Source: an uncultured Bacilli bacterium (GTDB taxonomy: Bacteria; Bacillota_I; Bacilli_A; RF39; UBA660). From it: a DNA stretch of 39,963 nucleotides. Shown here piece after piece: positions 31,676 to 39,963 of the stretch. The notes under the pieces are model-generated. The model did not search any database, was not told where the DNA came from, and saw only the letters and a list, made by a program, of their open reading frames with translations. The position numbers and the translations under genes are program-made. Location: the NCBI GenBank assembly GCA_934098455.1, contig CAKOOU010000006.1, positions 1 through 39,963 on the forward strand, read 5' to 3'. The number at the start of each line of letters is the position of its first letter. Positions within the stretch are counted from its first letter, which is position 1.

Positions 31676-34621
31676 CTATTTTATATCATCTAATTTTACA
31701 CTAACTAATTTAGATATACCACTTTCTTGCATTGTTATACCATATAGTGTATTAGCATATTCCATAGTACGTTTTTTGTGTGTTATTATAATAAACTCTG
31801 TTTTATTTTCATATTCTTTTATATAATTACCAAACATATCTACGTTTGCTTCATCAAGTGCTGCTTCTACTTCATCTAGTATACAGAATGGTACATATCT
31901 AATATTAAGTATTGCAAATAATAGTGCTATTGCTGTTAAAGTTTTTTCTCCACCAGAAAGTAAATTTATGCTTTTAAGTGTCTTTCCTGGAGGACATGCA
32001 GTAATGTCTACTCCAGTATTAAGTAAATCATCAGGGTCTGTTAGATGTAATTCTCCAGTACCACCTTTGAATAACTTTTTAAATACTTTATTAAATTCTA
32101 CATTAACTTTATTAAATGTATCTATAAATTTTTCTTTCATAGTTTCATCTAATTCATCAATTACTTCCATTAAATTATTAATAGATTCTACTAAATCTAA
32201 TTTCTGATTAGTTAAAAATTCAAATCTTTCATTAACTCTATCAAATTCTTCTATACTTCCTAAATTAACATTATCTATTAAACTTAATTCTCTTTTAATA
32301 GTATTTAATTTACTACTATTAGACTTAATATCAATATTTAAATCATAATTTTGAAGTATATAATCATAAGTAATATGATATTCTTCATTTAATTTAATTA
32401 AATTATTATCCATTTTTATTTCATATTTACTTAATTCTATTTCATTATCTTTTAGTTCACTCATTAATTTATTATAATTACTATTAATCTTTTTAGTATT
32501 TAATTCTAATTCAGTTATTTCTGTAGTAATATCATTTTTATCTATCTTTAATTTATTTAATTCACTTTCTAATATTTCTTTATCACTATTTAGTTTATAA
32601 TATTTATTTAATAACTCTTCTAAATTATTATCTATACTACCTTTTAATATATCTTTATTACCATTTATTTCTTTTTCTACATTATTTATTTCTATTAATA
32701 AATTATTTTTATCTTTATTCTTTATATCTAATTTATTTATTATATTATTATATTTATCATTAATTATTAATTTATTATTTAATAAATCATTTATTTTAAA
32801 ATCTATATTATTTATTTTATCATTCAAATTAACTATATCATTATCTATATTTTTTAATTCATTTTTATTACTTTCAAGTTCATATCTATCTAACAATATA
32901 CTATTATTTTGTTTAATAGTTCCACCTGTAATACTACCACCTGTATGTAATATGTCACCAGATAAAGTAACTATTCTATATGAATAATTTATTTTTTTAC
33001 CTATTATATTCATATTATCTATATTATCTACTACAATAATATTTCCTAATAAATTTTTAATAATATTAGTATATTTTTTATCATATTCTACTAAGTTATC
33101 TAATGTATTTATAAAGCCTTCTATATTATTTATTTTATTTAAAACGTCTTCATTTATATATTTAGGTTTTATTACATTAAGTGGATAGAATGTTGCTCTA
33201 CCTAATTTATTTTGTTTTAAATAATTTATAGCATTCTTAGCGCTATCTTCATTATCTACTATTATTACATTAGAATTGTAACCTAATGCTATATTAAGTG
33301 CATCTTTATGCTTTATATCCGTGTTAATTATATTTGCTACTATATTATGTATACCTTTTAAACTTTTACTATTAATTATATTTTTAACACTATTTGGTAT
33401 ACCATTTTCATTTAATATATTATTTTCTAATATATTTATTTTATTTGTTATATTTAGTTTATTTATATTTTTTATATTTAATTTATTTTTTAAATCATTA
33501 TATTCTTTTTGATTATTATCTAAATTATTTTTAATATTATTTAATTCTTTTAATATATTATCTTTATCATTATTTAATTCTTTTATTTCATAATTAATTA
33601 CTTCTAAATCTTTTTTTATAGTTAATTCTTTTTCTTTTAAATTAACTATATTATTTTGTAATTTAATGTCATCTACTTCAAACTTTTTACGTTCTAAAGA
33701 TACTTGTCTATCTTTTTCTACTTCATTTATTTCTTTATTTAATTCTATTAATTTATCTTGTAAATCATTTATTTCTTTATCTATATTTATATTTTTTAAT
33801 TTTAGTTTTTCTATTATACTTGAATCATTTATATTATTGGTATCAATACTATTTATTTCTTGATTTAATTTATCTATTTTATTCTTTAAATCATTAGTTA
33901 AATTTAAACTATTTTTTAAATCTATACCAGTTAAGATTATATCTAATTCATCATGTTCACTTTTTAATCTTTTATATTTTATTGCATTATCTTTATCTCT
34001 TTTTAATGGTTCTAATTGTGTTTCTAATTCTCTAATAACTAGATTTACTTTATCTATGTTATCATTTGCTTTATCTATTTTTCTTAGTGTTTCTTCTTTA
34101 TGTTTTTTATATTTTAATACTCCTGCTGCTTCTTCTATGATACTTCTTCTATCACTTACTTTACCACTTAATATTTCACTTATTTTACCTTGTGATATTA
34201 TACTAAATGAATTTGTACTACTTCCACTATCTATAAATAATTCAGTTATATCTTTTAATCTAACTTTTGTATTATTTATGAAATATTCGTTTTCTCCTGT
34301 TTTATATACTACTCTTTTTATTTCTAATATATCAAATTCACTATTTAAATAGTGGTCAGAATTATCAAATGTTAAACTTACCCAAGCACGTGTCATTGGT
34401 TTTCTTGATTTACTTCCACTAAAAATTACGTCAGTCATGTGTTCTTGACCACGTAAATTTTTTATTGATTGTTCTCCTAATACCCATCTAACTGCATCAA
34501 CGATATTTGATTTACCACTACCATTAGGCCCTACTATTCCAGTAATTCCACCTATTAAGTCTATTTCTATTTTATCAGCAAATGATTTAAAACCGTGTGC
34601 TTTAATACTTAATAACTTCAT
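31676..34621 (-). CDS. smc: Chromosome segregation ATPase SMC
   Basis: The 981-residue protein carries the SMC layout: N-head with Walker A GPNGSGKSNIVDAVRW (residues 32-47), a coiled coil to about 410, a hinge (about 413-575), the returning coil to about 785, and a C-head with LLSGGEKTLTAIALL and Walker B FCILDEVEAALDE. It condenses and segregates chromosomes with ScpA/ScpB, whose genes are not here. It is about 200 residues shorter than B. subtilis SMC (1186); the loss lies in the coiled-coil arms. It starts directly after the rnc stop (TAA-ATG), so the two are translationally coupled. Confidence 0.96.
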   Translation of the reverse strand: MKLLSIKAHGFKSFADKIEIDLIGGITGIVGPNGSGKSNIVDAVRWVLGEQSIKNLRGQEHMTDVIFSGSKSRKPMTRAWVSLTFDNSDHYLNSEFDILEIKRVVYKTGENEYFINNTKVRLKDITELFIDSGSSTNSFSIISQGKISEILSGKVSDRRSIIEEAAGVLKYKKHKEETLRKIDKANDNIDKVNLVIRELETQLEPLKRDKDNAIKYKRLKSEHDELDIILTGIDLKNSLNLTNDLKNKIDKLNQEINSIDTNNINDSSIIEKLKLKNINIDKEINDLQDKLIELNKEINEVEKDRQVSLERKKFEVDDIKLQNNIVNLKEKELTIKKDLEVINYEIKELNNDKDNILKELNNIKNNLDNNQKEYNDLKNKLNIKNINKLNITNKINILENNILNENGIPNSVKNIINSKSLKGIHNIVANIINTDIKHKDALNIALGYNSNVIIVDNEDSAKNAINYLKQNKLGRATFYPLNVIKPKYINEDVLNKINNIEGFINTLDNLVEYDKKYTNIIKNLLGNIIVVDNIDNMNIIGKKINYSYRIVTLSGDILHTGGSITGGTIKQNNSILLDRYELESNKNELKNIDNDIVNLNDKINNIDFKINDLLNNKLIINDKYNNIINKLDIKNKDKNNLLIEINNVEKEINGNKDILKGSIDNNLEELLNKYYKLNSDKEILESELNKLKIDKNDITTEITELELNTKKINSNYNKLMSELKDNEIELSKYEIKMDNNLIKLNEEYHITYDYILQNYDLNIDIKSNSSKLNTIKRELSLIDNVNLGSIEEFDRVNERFEFLTNQKLDLVESINNLMEVIDELDETMKEKFIDTFNKVNVEFNKVFKKLFKGGTGELHLTDPDDLLNTGVDITACPPGKTLKSINLLSGGEKTLTAIALLFAILNIRYVPFCILDEVEAALDEANVDMFGNYIKEYENKTEFIIITHKKRTMEYANTLYGITMQESGISKLVSVKLDDIK

Positions 34622-35266
34622 TTATTTTGCCACCTTTTTTATTGCATCTTTTGCAGCGTTTTGTTCTGCTTGTTTTTTGTTTTTACCTATACCAGTACCA
34701 AAAACTATTCCATCCACTAAAACATTTACTTTAAACGTTTTATCATGTGGAGGACCAAATTCACTTATTAATTCATAATCAAGTGATTTTTTTTCTGTTT
34801 GTACCATTTCTTGTAAATGAGATTTATAATCACTTAGAAATGCCCTATTTTCTTTTATATAAGGAATAACTATCTTATATATATAGTCTTTTGCAACCTC
34901 ATATCCTTTTTCTAAATAGATTACTGCAAGTACAGCTTCAAAAACATCTGCAATTATAGTTTCATTATCTACAGGGGTTCCATGACCAACTTTTACATAA
35001 GGAATTAAATTAATATGTTTAGCATATTCATATAAAGCAGATTCACATACATAACTTGCTCTTACTTTTGTCATATCCCCTTCAGCTAAATTAGCATTCA
35101 AATACAAATATTCACTCATAATTAATTCTAAAACAGCATCCCCTAAATATTCTAATCTTTCATAGCTCTCACAATTATGCTCATTTGAATAGCTAGTATG
35201 TGTTAGTGCTGTATATAATAATTCTTTATTTTTTATATCTATTCCAAGTTCTTTTAAAAATTTCAT
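34622..35266 (-). CDS. rnc: Ribonuclease III
   Basis: The 214-residue enzyme cleaves double-stranded RNA (rRNA precursors, structured mRNA). The N-terminal endonuclease domain shows YERLEYLGDAVLELIMSEYLY, the catalytic glutamate in DVFEAVLAVIYLEKGY, and HTSYSNEH. The C-terminal double-stranded-RNA-binding domain (about 145-214) has KSHLQEMVQ and GIGKNKKQAEQNAAKDA. The length is slightly below the usual 225-235. It heads the rnc-smc operon and has a GGTGAATATGAT ribosome-binding site. As a dsRNA nuclease it could act on structured transcripts, including the toxin-antitoxin RNAs. Confidence 0.96.
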   Translation of the reverse strand: MKFLKELGIDIKNKELLYTALTHTSYSNEHNCESYERLEYLGDAVLELIMSEYLYLNANLAEGDMTKVRASYVCESALYEYAKHINLIPYVKVGHGTPVDNETIIADVFEAVLAVIYLEKGYEVAKDYIYKIVIPYIKENRAFLSDYKSHLQEMVQTEKKSLDYELISEFGPPHDKTFKVNVLVDGIVFGTGIGKNKKQAEQNAAKDAIKKVAK

Positions 35267-35340
35267 ATCATATTCACCATATAAATAGTATCAAATTTAT
35301 TAATAAAAATCTAGTTTTAAAGTAAAATACATAAAATTAT

Positions 35341-35368
35341 TTGCAATTTTAATTGAATTTGATATAAT
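35341..35368 (+). promoter_or_regulatory. Promoter of the 35395 gene
   Basis: TTGCAA (35341-35346), a 16-bp spacer and TATAAT (35363-35368). AAGGAG follows, ahead of the ATG at 35395. Confidence 0.7.
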
Positions 35369-35394
35369 AATATGACTTTAAAGGAGTGTTTTTA

Positions 35395-36189
35395 ATGGAA
35401 AATATGTTAGATAAAGAATATTTTCATTTTGGAACAGATAATATAAGAAGAGAATTATGGCTAGATTTATATATGCAAAATAACTATACAAATTATTCAA
35501 AACCACTAGGTGGATTATGGTGTAGTTCTATAAATAATTATAATTTTTGTGATTGGTTAATTTATAAAGAAGAAGAAATGCCATATGATTATGATATATA
35601 TGTTTCAAACAGAAAATCATGTTTAGTAAAATTTAAAGATAATAAAAAATTACTTGCTATTAATACAAAGAATGATTTTAAAAATTTAAAAGATTCTGGT
35701 ATGACTATTACATTAGATACTCCTATTAGAATATTTAAAATATATGATTATATTTATATAAAAGAATTACCAGATTATGAAAAAATAAATTCTTATTATG
35801 ATTTACTTTATATTAGTCCATTTGCAGATGAATCATTATATCAATATTCAATAAATACTATGTTAGCATTAAAAATAGATAGTATAGAATATTATAAACC
35901 TATTGATTGTGATTATTATTCAAAGAAAATAGATTCTATAGGTGAAAAACATTTTATAAAAGGATTAAGTAATGATTATATTAAACTATTAAAATATTTA
36001 AAAGAATTGTTAACAAATTATAGTATTAGTTCTTTTAATAAAAATGAATTAGTAAAAAAATTATTATGTGATGAATATGTTAAAAGTTTATTACCGAATG
36101 ATATAGATAATGAACACATGCTTGGTGTTGCAATTATAAATAGTTTTAATAAAATACAAAATGAGAAAAAATTAAATTTACATAATTAA
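35395..36189 (+). CDS. Unknown protein, possibly ADP-ribosyltransferase-like fold
   Basis: I do not firmly recognise this 264-residue protein. The start at 35395 follows AAAGGAGTG and a good promoter. Its first half has a strand-turn pattern F-H11-F-G13, K36-P-L-G-G-L-W42 and D53-W-L-I-Y; 'H-x-G...KPxGLW...DW' is typical of several small ADP-ribosyltransferase-like (RNA or NAD-using) proteins, but the resemblance is weak. The second half is helical and Lys/Tyr-rich, with no membrane segment. It stands upstream of yidD and a lipoprotein, all forward. It may be a stand-alone enzyme of unknown substrate. Confidence 0.55.
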   Translation: MENMLDKEYFHFGTDNIRRELWLDLYMQNNYTNYSKPLGGLWCSSINNYNFCDWLIYKEEEMPYDYDIYVSNRKSCLVKFKDNKKLLAINTKNDFKNLKDSGMTITLDTPIRIFKIYDYIYIKELPDYEKINSYYDLLYISPFADESLYQYSINTMLALKIDSIEYYKPIDCDYYSKKIDSIGEKHFIKGLSNDYIKLLKYLKELLTNYSISSFNKNELVKKLLCDEYVKSLLPNDIDNEHMLGVAIINSFNKIQNEKKLNLHN

Positions 36190-36211
36190 AAAAATATAGT
36201 AAAATAATAAT

Positions 36212-36412
36212 ATGAAAAAGATAGCAATTAAAATGATTGAATTATATCAATGTACTCCTATACATAGTCATTCTATGTGTAGATTCATTCCTACTTGTAG
36301 TGAATATACTAAAATAAAGATAAGAGAAAAAGGATTTATTAAAGGATGTTTACTTGGTATAAAAAGAATTTTAAAATGTCACCCTTTTGGTAAAAAAGGT
36401 TATGACTTATGA
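36212..36412 (+). CDS. yidD: Membrane protein insertion efficiency factor YidD
   Basis: The 66-residue protein matches YidD: an amphipathic N-terminal helix (MKKIAIKMIELYQ), CRFIPTCSEYTKI with the conserved cysteines, GFIKGCLLGIKRILKCHPF and the final G-x-D. It assists YidC-dependent insertion of membrane proteins. No Shine-Dalgarno sequence precedes the ATG; TATAGT (36195-36200) lies 11 nt ahead, so the leader is short or absent. TGA is the stop codon and overlaps an ATG at 36409 that could start the next gene. Confidence 0.93.
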   Translation: MKKIAIKMIELYQCTPIHSHSMCRFIPTCSEYTKIKIREKGFIKGCLLGIKRILKCHPFGKKGYDL

Positions 36413-36423
36413 AAGGAAAAATT

Positions 36424-37293
36424 ATGAAAAATTTAAAAAAAGTATTATTTATTGGTATTATTTCTTTACTATTAACTGGATGTTTTAAATCAGAAGACTT
36501 AGATAACGCAAATATTAGAACAACTACTTATCCATTAGAATATTTATCAACTACATTATATGGATATAATAGTAATGTAAAATCTATATATCCAGATGGA
36601 ATTGATATAAAAGAATATAAATTGTCAAATAAAAAAACAAAAAAATATTCTAAAGAAGATTTATTTATATATAATGGATTAACAGATGAAAAACAAATTG
36701 CGGCAAGTTTTGTTAATAAAAATAGCAAATTAAAAATAATTGATGTGTCTGAAGGACTTGCTATTAAATATTCTTATGAAGAATTATGGTTAAACCCTAC
36801 AAATTATTTAATGATGGCACAAAATTTAAAAAATGGATTAAATCAATATATAGATAGTACAATATTAAAAAATGAAATAAATGCAAATTATAATAATTTA
36901 AAAGTAACTTTATCAGAATTTGAAACTACATTAAAATTAATAAGTCAAAATGGAAAATATAATACTTTAATAGTATCAAAAGATTATTTTAAATTTTTAG
37001 AAAATTTTGGATTTGATGTAATTAGTTTAGAAGAGACAGATAATCTTAATAATGATACAATTAATAGAGCAAAAAACTTATTAAAATCTAAAGAAAATAG
37101 TTATATATTTATAACAAAAGAAGAAGAAAATAATTTATCAGAAACTATTAATGATGTTAAAGAAAATGGTGGAGAAATAAAAATATTAAATACTATGACT
37201 ATTTTAGATAGTGATGAAAGAGATAAAAAAGAAGATTATACTACATTAATGAAAGCAAATATTGAATTAATAAAAGAAGAAGCATATAAATAA
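36424..37293 (+). CDS. ZnuA-like lipoprotein without histidine ligands
   Basis: The 289-residue lipoprotein starts at ATG 36424 (AAAGGA upstream; an ATG at 36409 overlaps yidD). A lipobox LLTG-C20 anchors it outside the membrane. The fold is that of A9-family (zinc/manganese) solute-binding proteins: TTYPLEYLSTTLYG, the long backbone helix, SYEELWLNPTNYLMMAQNL (matching D-P-H-x-W-L-D-P in family members), NTLIVSKDYFKFLENFGF and the terminal ILNTMTILDSDE. The histidines that bind zinc are missing; the protein has no histidine at all. It may bind another ligand or be a scaffold. No permease is adjacent. Confidence 0.75.
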   Translation: MKNLKKVLFIGIISLLLTGCFKSEDLDNANIRTTTYPLEYLSTTLYGYNSNVKSIYPDGIDIKEYKLSNKKTKKYSKEDLFIYNGLTDEKQIAASFVNKNSKLKIIDVSEGLAIKYSYEELWLNPTNYLMMAQNLKNGLNQYIDSTILKNEINANYNNLKVTLSEFETTLKLISQNGKYNTLIVSKDYFKFLENFGFDVISLEETDNLNNDTINRAKNLLKSKENSYIFITKEEENNLSETINDVKENGGEIKILNTMTILDSDERDKKEDYTTLMKANIELIKEEAYK

Positions 37294-37315
37294 TAAAATG
37301 CTTCTTTATTTTTTT
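37277..37315. terminator. Terminator between convergent lipoprotein and DUF3419-like genes
   Basis: AAGAAGCAT (37277-37285) and ATGCTTCTT (37298-37306) form a perfect 9-bp stem with a 12-nt loop, followed by T's to 37315. It overlaps both gene ends. Confidence 0.8.
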
Positions 37316-38217
37316 AATAATAATACTCTATCTTCTTTTATAGAATAGTAATTTGAAATAAATGGATATAATAAACTTTCACAACTATCAAATTTAATAT
37401 ATTCATAATTATAATCAGATAAAACTTTTCCTACTAAATCTCTATTATATATACCATAATTAGTATGCATTGATACAGAATATAAATATGAAACTATTAT
37501 TTCTTTACTTTTTAAAGATTGTAAGATATCTCTTAATTTTATTAAAAGAGTTTTTTCATCTTTAATATTAAAAATTAAATCTAAGTAACTAGCAATATTA
37601 GATAATATTATATAATCATAATATTCATTTATATTTGAAATATCTTTAAAATCTATATCATAATACTTTACTTTTTTATCATTTAAAATCATTCTTAATT
37701 TATTATAATTATTATTATCTAAGTACATATTAGAATTTTTTAATGCTTTTGTTGGTAAAAAATCATCAGTAAATAAATATGACTTTAATATATCTTTTTT
37801 AGAATAATTATTAAATAAATAATCCCAAAATATTTTTATATCATCATTTAAGTTATCTCTAATTTTTTCATATACTTTTATATCAAAAAATGTATTCTTT
37901 TTAAATCTATTGAAAAAATTTACAAATTCAGATAGTTCAATAGATTTAAGAGATGCAATTTTTAATTCAGAATAGTATTTTGCTAGCGGATTAGAATCAA
38001 AAGCATGTACTTTATCTGCACCACATAAATATGCATTTAAAATATGGTCGCCACTGGCGGTTACACAAAGTATATTTTTATTAGTTAAATTTAAATTAGT
38101 ATAATATCCTTTAATATTTTCATTTGTAAATGGATATATCCAAGAAAAATAATTTTCTTTTAATTCTTTTCTTGTTTTAATATTCATGATTTTATTTAAG
38201 TATTGTATTGAGTCCAT
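37306..38217 (-). CDS. SAM-dependent methyltransferase-like protein (DUF3419/BtaA-like)
   Basis: The 303-residue protein starts with MDSIQYLNKIMNI and has a Rossmann-type motif: ILCVTASGDHILNAYLCGADKVHAFDSNPLAKYY (residues about 49-82), with its S-G-D loop and the acidic D of the second strand. This matches the DUF3419/BtaA-like family, which includes the enzyme transferring the 3-amino-3-carboxypropyl group of SAM. Whether this member transfers that group is unknown. The ribosome-binding site TAGGGGG lies just ahead of the start. It has the same direction as rpsP-khpA and starts 31 bp after khpA, so it is the likely third gene of the operon. Confidence 0.7.
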   Translation of the reverse strand: MDSIQYLNKIMNIKTRKELKENYFSWIYPFTNENIKGYYTNLNLTNKNILCVTASGDHILNAYLCGADKVHAFDSNPLAKYYSELKIASLKSIELSEFVNFFNRFKKNTFFDIKVYEKIRDNLNDDIKIFWDYLFNNYSKKDILKSYLFTDDFLPTKALKNSNMYLDNNNYNKLRMILNDKKVKYYDIDFKDISNINEYYDYIILSNIASYLDLIFNIKDEKTLLIKLRDILQSLKSKEIIVSYLYSVSMHTNYGIYNRDLVGKVLSDYNYEYIKFDSCESLLYPFISNYYSIKEDRVLLLKK

Positions 38218-38248
38218 ATTTAATACCCCCTAGATGAGAAAAAAAGAA

Positions 38249-38500
38249 TTAAAATGAATCTATATTAATTTTAACTCTTTTTATTCCTTTATTAAATGCA
38301 GTTGCTTGTATAAGTGTTCTAATTGCTTTTGCAGTTTTACCACTTTTACCAATTACTTTACCCATATCATCATTTGATACAATAATTTCTATGATTGGGT
38401 TTTCATCTTCATCTTCAAAATTTTGTACTTTTACCATATCAGGTTCAGCAACTAAACCTTTTATTAACTCTTCAGTAAATATTTTTAATTCTTCAATCAT
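38249..38500 (-). CDS. khpA: KH-domain RNA-binding protein KhpA
   Basis: The 83-residue protein consists of a single KH domain with the G-x-x-G loop in GKVIGKSGKTAKAIRTLIQ, and it follows rpsP as usual (YlqC). KhpA forms an RNA-binding complex with KhpB in Gram-positives, affecting cell division and mRNA regulation. The length is typical. It starts 2 bp after rpsP ends, so it is coupled. Confidence 0.94.
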   Translation of the reverse strand: MIEELKIFTEELIKGLVAEPDMVKVQNFEDEDENPIIEIIVSNDDMGKVIGKSGKTAKAIRTLIQATAFNKGIKRVKINIDSF

Positions 38501-38502
38501 GA

Positions 38503-38778
38503 TTATTTACCTTCTTTTTTATTATTTTTTATTTTTGACCAAACACCAACTTTAGTTAATAAATTTTTAACTGTATCAGTTGGTTGTGCTCCATTACTAA
38601 CCCATTTAGCAACTTTTTCTTCATCAACAGTAATATTATTGTCTTTTAATATTGGGTTATATGTTCCAACAGTTTCAATAAATCTACCATCTCTTGGACT
38701 TCTTGAATCTGCAGCAACTATTCTATAAAAAGGTTTTTGTTTAGAACCCATTCTCTTAAGTCTTAATTTAACAGCCAT
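38503..38778 (-). CDS. rpsP: 30S ribosomal protein S16
   Basis: The 91-residue protein matches S16 from the first residue: MAVKLRLKRMGSKQKPFYRIV, SPRDGRFIETVGTYNP, and WVSNGAQPTDTVKNLL. It is needed for 30S assembly. A strong GGAGGATATT ribosome-binding site and promoter precede it. The usual rimM-trmD genes do not follow khpA here; a methyltransferase-like gene does instead. Confidence 0.97.
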   Translation of the reverse strand: MAVKLRLKRMGSKQKPFYRIVAADSRSPRDGRFIETVGTYNPILKDNNITVDEEKVAKWVSNGAQPTDTVKNLLTKVGVWSKIKNNKKEGK

Positions 38779-38801
38779 AATATCCTCCTTAACTAAGTAC
38801 T

Positions 38802-38829
38802 ATTATACTATAATTATATTCTTTGTCAA
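38802..38829 (-). promoter_or_regulatory. Promoter of rpsP
   Basis: On the minus strand TTGACA (38829-38824), a 16-bp spacer and TATAAT (38807-38802). The region overlaps the end of the adjacent surface-protein gene's 3' flank. Confidence 0.8.
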
Positions 38830-38840
38830 CCTTTTTTTGT

Positions 38841-39962
38841 TTACTTTATAATGTAAGGATTTGAAATTGTTCCATTTCCTGATAAAATTTGAGTTCCTGA
38901 TTTAAGAGTAATTGCAGGACGGTAAGCGGCTTCAATACTAACATCATTTAAACCTACATTACCATTAGGGGCTACATCAATTACAGTATCACCTAATTTA
39001 GAGTAATCGGTACTATCACCTGGCGACAAAGACCAAAAGTATAAACGATTTGATTTTTGATAATCATTTATTAAATAATAATATTCATTATTAGTATATA
39101 CCTTTCCTCCTGCATATACTATTTCGTCTGCTGTTAGCGTTCCTACGTACATATCTGAATTATCTGAAAACCTATTCATATTTGTTCCATAACATTTTAG
39201 TGTTGGTTCCTTTGTTGTCTTTATATATAAACGAACATATGAATCATAATATAATACCGTGCCGCCTGTAACTTGTTTATCTAATAATTCTTTGCTTGTT
39301 AATGCTGTTGTAACATTACCAGCATAATACACTTTATCATTTAAACACCAATCTCCTGCTTTTAATTTATCTAAATAATTTGCTAAAGGTCCAGTTTGGA
39401 AATTTTTAAATGCTGTTGCCATTGATTTATCATTATTTGTTCCACCATTTAAGTAATTCATTAAATATAATACTTTTGAATTTGTTGTTCCATCAGAAGC
39501 AGTTAATGTGTTTGCTGCATATTCAGTATATCCAAAATTACCTTTCATTGTTGTTCCTCCAGTTGTAGTTGATATGTTCCAATTACCATCACTTGTTGCA
39601 CAAGTACTATCTTGGTCTTCTAATATTAATTTAACACTTCCATCTCCAACAATACGAACTGTTCTCCAACACATTCCTGCAAAATTTACATAATTATCTA
39701 TTGCATTTCCTCTATAATAATAACTTGTTCCATAATCATCTGGTGTAATACTTAAAACTTCTTCATCTTCTGCACTTGCTTCTTCCGCGAGTTTTGTTTT
39801 AGGAGTTTCTAAAAATTCAGTTCCATTCGCTTTCGTTTTCGCATTAGTTATTATAGCGTTTGCTAAACTATATGGGTCAATATAATCTTCTACTTTATCT
39901 AAATTAATTGTAAAATCACTTGATGTCTTTGTTAAATTTATTGTTACTGTTTGTGAATCCTC
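38841..39962 (-). CDS. Surface/secreted protein, C-terminal part (5' end outside window)
   Basis: The frame is open from the window edge (39962) to TAA at 38841-38843, 373 residues. The N-terminal visible part (EDSQTVTINLTKTSSDF, IDPYSLANAIITNA) is an exported domain with a K/E-rich linker. YYRGNAIDNYVNFAGMCWRTVRIVGDGS then matches the first gene of the window. The C-terminus LYFWSLSPGDSTDY, AYRPAITLKSG, GNGTISNPYIIK matches the same lectin-like fold, again ending near a final G-x-G-T-x-x-x-P-Y. The first 50 residues are probably preceded by a pilin-type or signal segment that is not visible. The product is exported and surface-exposed, function unknown. Confidence 0.78.
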   Translation of the reverse strand, partial: EDSQTVTINLTKTSSDFTINLDKVEDYIDPYSLANAIITNAKTKANGTEFLETPKTKLAEEASAEDEEVLSITPDDYGTSYYYRGNAIDNYVNFAGMCWRTVRIVGDGSVKLILEDQDSTCATSDGNWNISTTTGGTTMKGNFGYTEYAANTLTASDGTTNSKVLYLMNYLNGGTNNDKSMATAFKNFQTGPLANYLDKLKAGDWCLNDKVYYAGNVTTALTSKELLDKQVTGGTVLYYDSYVRLYIKTTKEPTLKCYGTNMNRFSDNSDMYVGTLTADEIVYAGGKVYTNNEYYYLINDYQKSNRLYFWSLSPGDSTDYSKLGDTVIDVAPNGNVGLNDVSIEAAYRPAITLKSGTQILSGNGTISNPYIIK

Positions 39963-39963
39963 T

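Noticed and set aside
31968..34352. Several plus-strand reading frames inside smc
   Set aside because: They are antisense to the strongly conserved smc gene, Ser/Phe/Leu-rich by reverse translation, and lack ribosome-binding sites.
36212..36412. Mycoplasma genetic code (TGA = Trp)
   Set aside because: yidD ends at TGA at the expected length, and tryptophans throughout are TGG.

Overview
The window is a very AT-rich, gene-dense chromosomal segment of a Gram-positive-type bacterium. TGA is a stop codon (yidD ends in TGA) and TGG encodes Trp, so it uses the standard bacterial code, not the Mycoplasma code. Gene content (rel-dtd, rpsU-yqeY, ylbD-ylbE, rnc-smc, rpsP-khpA, a ymfF/ymfH-like pair, yidD, gpsA) is that of Bacilli. 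Low GC, small proteins and surface proteins of the 'RGN.IDNYV.FA..WR..RI.GDGS' type suggest an uncultured gut lineage of the RF39/Mollicutes-like kind. That assignment is inference.

Layout. 1-864: 3' end of a secreted surface protein with a compositionally odd, lectin-like C-terminus. 954-8857: forward genes (unknown helical protein, rhodanese-like, transglutaminase-like, comN-rel-dtd, membrane phosphoesterase, two GNATs). 8862-9645: a scar joining a NUDIX fragment to a frameshifted adhesin fragment. 9652-14170: TetR regulator divergent from an MMPL transporter fused to a secreted domain. 14271-17090: thioredoxin-like protein and two M16 peptidase homologues. 17099-19272 (minus): gpsA, rarA. 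19349-20491: a type III toxin-antitoxin locus. 20554-23183: Xer recombinase, a tiny Cys-rich protein gene, a kinase-like protein, a ZIP transporter. 23399-27498 (mostly minus): HTH protein, mnmA, SpoIIM-like, yqeY, rpsU. 27638: flippase. 28922-35266 (minus): ylbE, ylbD, a surface protein, nucleotidyltransferase-like, smc, rnc. 35395-37293 (plus): unknown, yidD, ZnuA-like lipoprotein. 37306-38778 (minus): DUF3419-like, khpA, rpsP. 38841-39962 (minus): a second surface protein, open at the window edge.

The most notable system is at 19349-20491. A CptN-type endoribonuclease gene (20015-20491) is preceded by a promoter, two 49-50-nt RNA repeats that each fold as a pseudoknot, and an intrinsic terminator: the layout of a type III (CptIN) RNA-antitoxin locus. 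Upstream lies a second complete promoter-array-terminator copy without a toxin gene. Its promoter region is almost identical, but its pseudoknot stems have changed in compensatory fashion. Between the two copies sits a structured segment resembling domain I of a group II intron. The toxin gene also has a possible promoter of its own.

Other points of interest: a Rel protein with an altered hydrolase motif but intact synthetase, a ZnuA-like lipoprotein with no histidine, a thioredoxin-fold protein without its CxxC and with an ambiguous start, a terminator hairpin that also covers the ylbD ribosome-binding site, and two surface proteins with a possible hypervariable C-type-lectin-like region.
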